NCBI GenBank assembly: GCA_050950645.1
Contig: JBMNHZ010000010.1
Span: 124,001-188,000, forward strand
Origin: BRH-c25 sp012519325
Lineage (GTDB): Bacteria > Bacillota > Clostridia > Lutisporales > Lutisporaceae
Reading direction: 5' to 3'
DNA: 64,000 nucleotides
The notes below the pieces were generated by a model. It ran no database searches, had not been told where the DNA came from, and saw only the letters and a program-made list of their open reading frames with translations. A program made the position numbers and the translations under genes. Positions 63,629-64,000 of this stretch are shown here, one piece after another (the first letter of the stretch is position 1; every line of letters starts with the position of its first letter).

Positions 63629-63740
63629 CTATACGACCTCCTTCTTAATTTTCCCTGACTGTAGTGCTGCGAGCCTGTCGTAGGCTGACAGCGTACTTCG
63701 GGATTTCTCAGTTAGAGAATCCGTATAAGACACCGTTATG
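63629..63740 (-). pseudogene. istA: IstA C-terminal tail of the IS21 remnant
   Basis: The stretch encodes ...SLTEKSRSTLSAYDRLAAL... followed by a TAG two bases before the istB ATG, the typical istA/istB junction. Only the last ~36 residues are left. Confidence 0.78.
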
Positions 63741-64000
63741 CCAAGGAACTACATAACAAACTCCAACAAGCTTATATGGAAAATATACGATCAGTTCAGA
63801 TATGAATATGCCACTGGTATCAAGACAGGCTATACCACCAAAGCAAAGCAGTGTCTAGTAGGAAGTGCTAAGAAGGGGGATATTGAGCTTATATCCGTTG
63901 TAATGGGCGCTGAAGGGCAAAATGTGTACAAAGACACCGTAGCCCTTTTCGAATATGGCTTTGCAAACTTTCAGAAAGTGAATATATTGAAAAAGGGTCA

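Larger units (their letters stand above)
63241..63740 (-). mobile_element. Internal fragment of an IS21-family element, without termini
   Basis: About 500 bases inside dacF. On the minus strand it contains the last ~36 codons of istA (ending 63629) and the first ~129 codons of istB. Neither inverted terminal repeat nor the rest of either gene is present, and I see no target duplication. The dacF halves join in frame if it is removed. Either a strongly deleted remnant, or an assembly chimera. Confidence 0.8.
62641..64000 (+). pseudogene. dacF: D-alanyl-D-alanine carboxypeptidase (DacF-like), interrupted and cut at the window edge
   Basis: The first 200 codons (62641-63240) give signal peptide, SxxK motif in PASTTKIMTG and SxN in ESANDAAVA. 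A ~500-base insertion follows. The gene then resumes in frame at 63741 with PRNYITNSNKLIW and the KTG motif in GIKTGYTTKAKQC, running off the right edge. The gene is thus split between the active-site motifs and cannot make an intact enzyme as sequenced. RBS AAGGAG lies 6 bases before the ATG. In Bacillus dacF precedes the spoIIA operon, which may lie to the right. Confidence 0.88.

Overview
The window looks like a chromosomal segment of an anaerobic, spore-forming member of the Clostridia. The sequence is AT-rich. It carries sporulation genes (gpr, spoIIP, yqfC, yqfD, an alpha/beta SASP, a dacF-like gene), ferredoxin-linked 2-oxoacid oxidation, butyrate kinase and a complete selenocysteine machinery. 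The genus cannot be fixed from sequence reading alone. Most genes lie on the minus strand.

Region 1 (1-6.4 kb) is a branched-chain amino acid catabolic operon on the minus strand: leucine/valine dehydrogenase, butyrate kinase, then ferredoxin, alpha, beta and gamma subunits of a 2-oxoacid:ferredoxin oxidoreductase (gamma cut by the window edge). A PAS-PAS-AAA+-Fis sigma-54 activator is encoded just upstream. A good -24/-12 promoter sits at 4489-4504, between the activator and the operon. No phosphotransbutyrylase gene is present beside buk.

Region 2 (6.6-50 kb) starts with a membrane diguanylate cyclase, then follows a gene block whose order closely resembles Bacillus subtilis. It comprises ppdK, its regulatory kinase/phosphorylase and ccpN; mgtC; glyQS under a T-box leader; recO-era-cdd-dgkA-ybeY-pgpH-phoH-yqfD-yqfC-floA-nfeD; glnS; yqeY-rpsU; hinT; mtaB-rsmE-prmA-dnaJ-dnaK-grpE-hrcA under a perfect CIRCE element; hemW-lepA; spoIIP-gpr; rpsT; holA; comEC. 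This block serves translation, heat shock, c-di-AMP turnover, spore development and DNA uptake.

Region 3 (50-57 kb) is accessory: two holin-like membrane proteins, an alanyl-tRNA editing protein, a frameshifted AEC transporter, a SASP with an altered GPR cleavage site, tRNA-Sec (selC), two very small genes, and an intact insertion sequence of the IS1202/ISNCY type with TGT...ACA ends, a 17-bp target duplication and a large hairpin downstream of its transposase.

Region 4 (57-64 kb) is the selD-selA-selB operon. selD is itself a selenoprotein gene: an in-frame TGA at 61469-61471 encodes Sec18, so conventional gene calling truncates it. Then come comEA and a dacF-like D,D-carboxypeptidase gene interrupted by a ~500-bp internal fragment of an IS21 element that has neither terminus.

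Three intergenic copies of a long perfect or near-perfect palindrome with the shared core GGGGACGTTTCTCCTGTCTC lie at 28.5, 43.0 and 54.1 kb; one appears nested inside an older copy. No CRISPR array, prophage or recognisable new defence system was seen.
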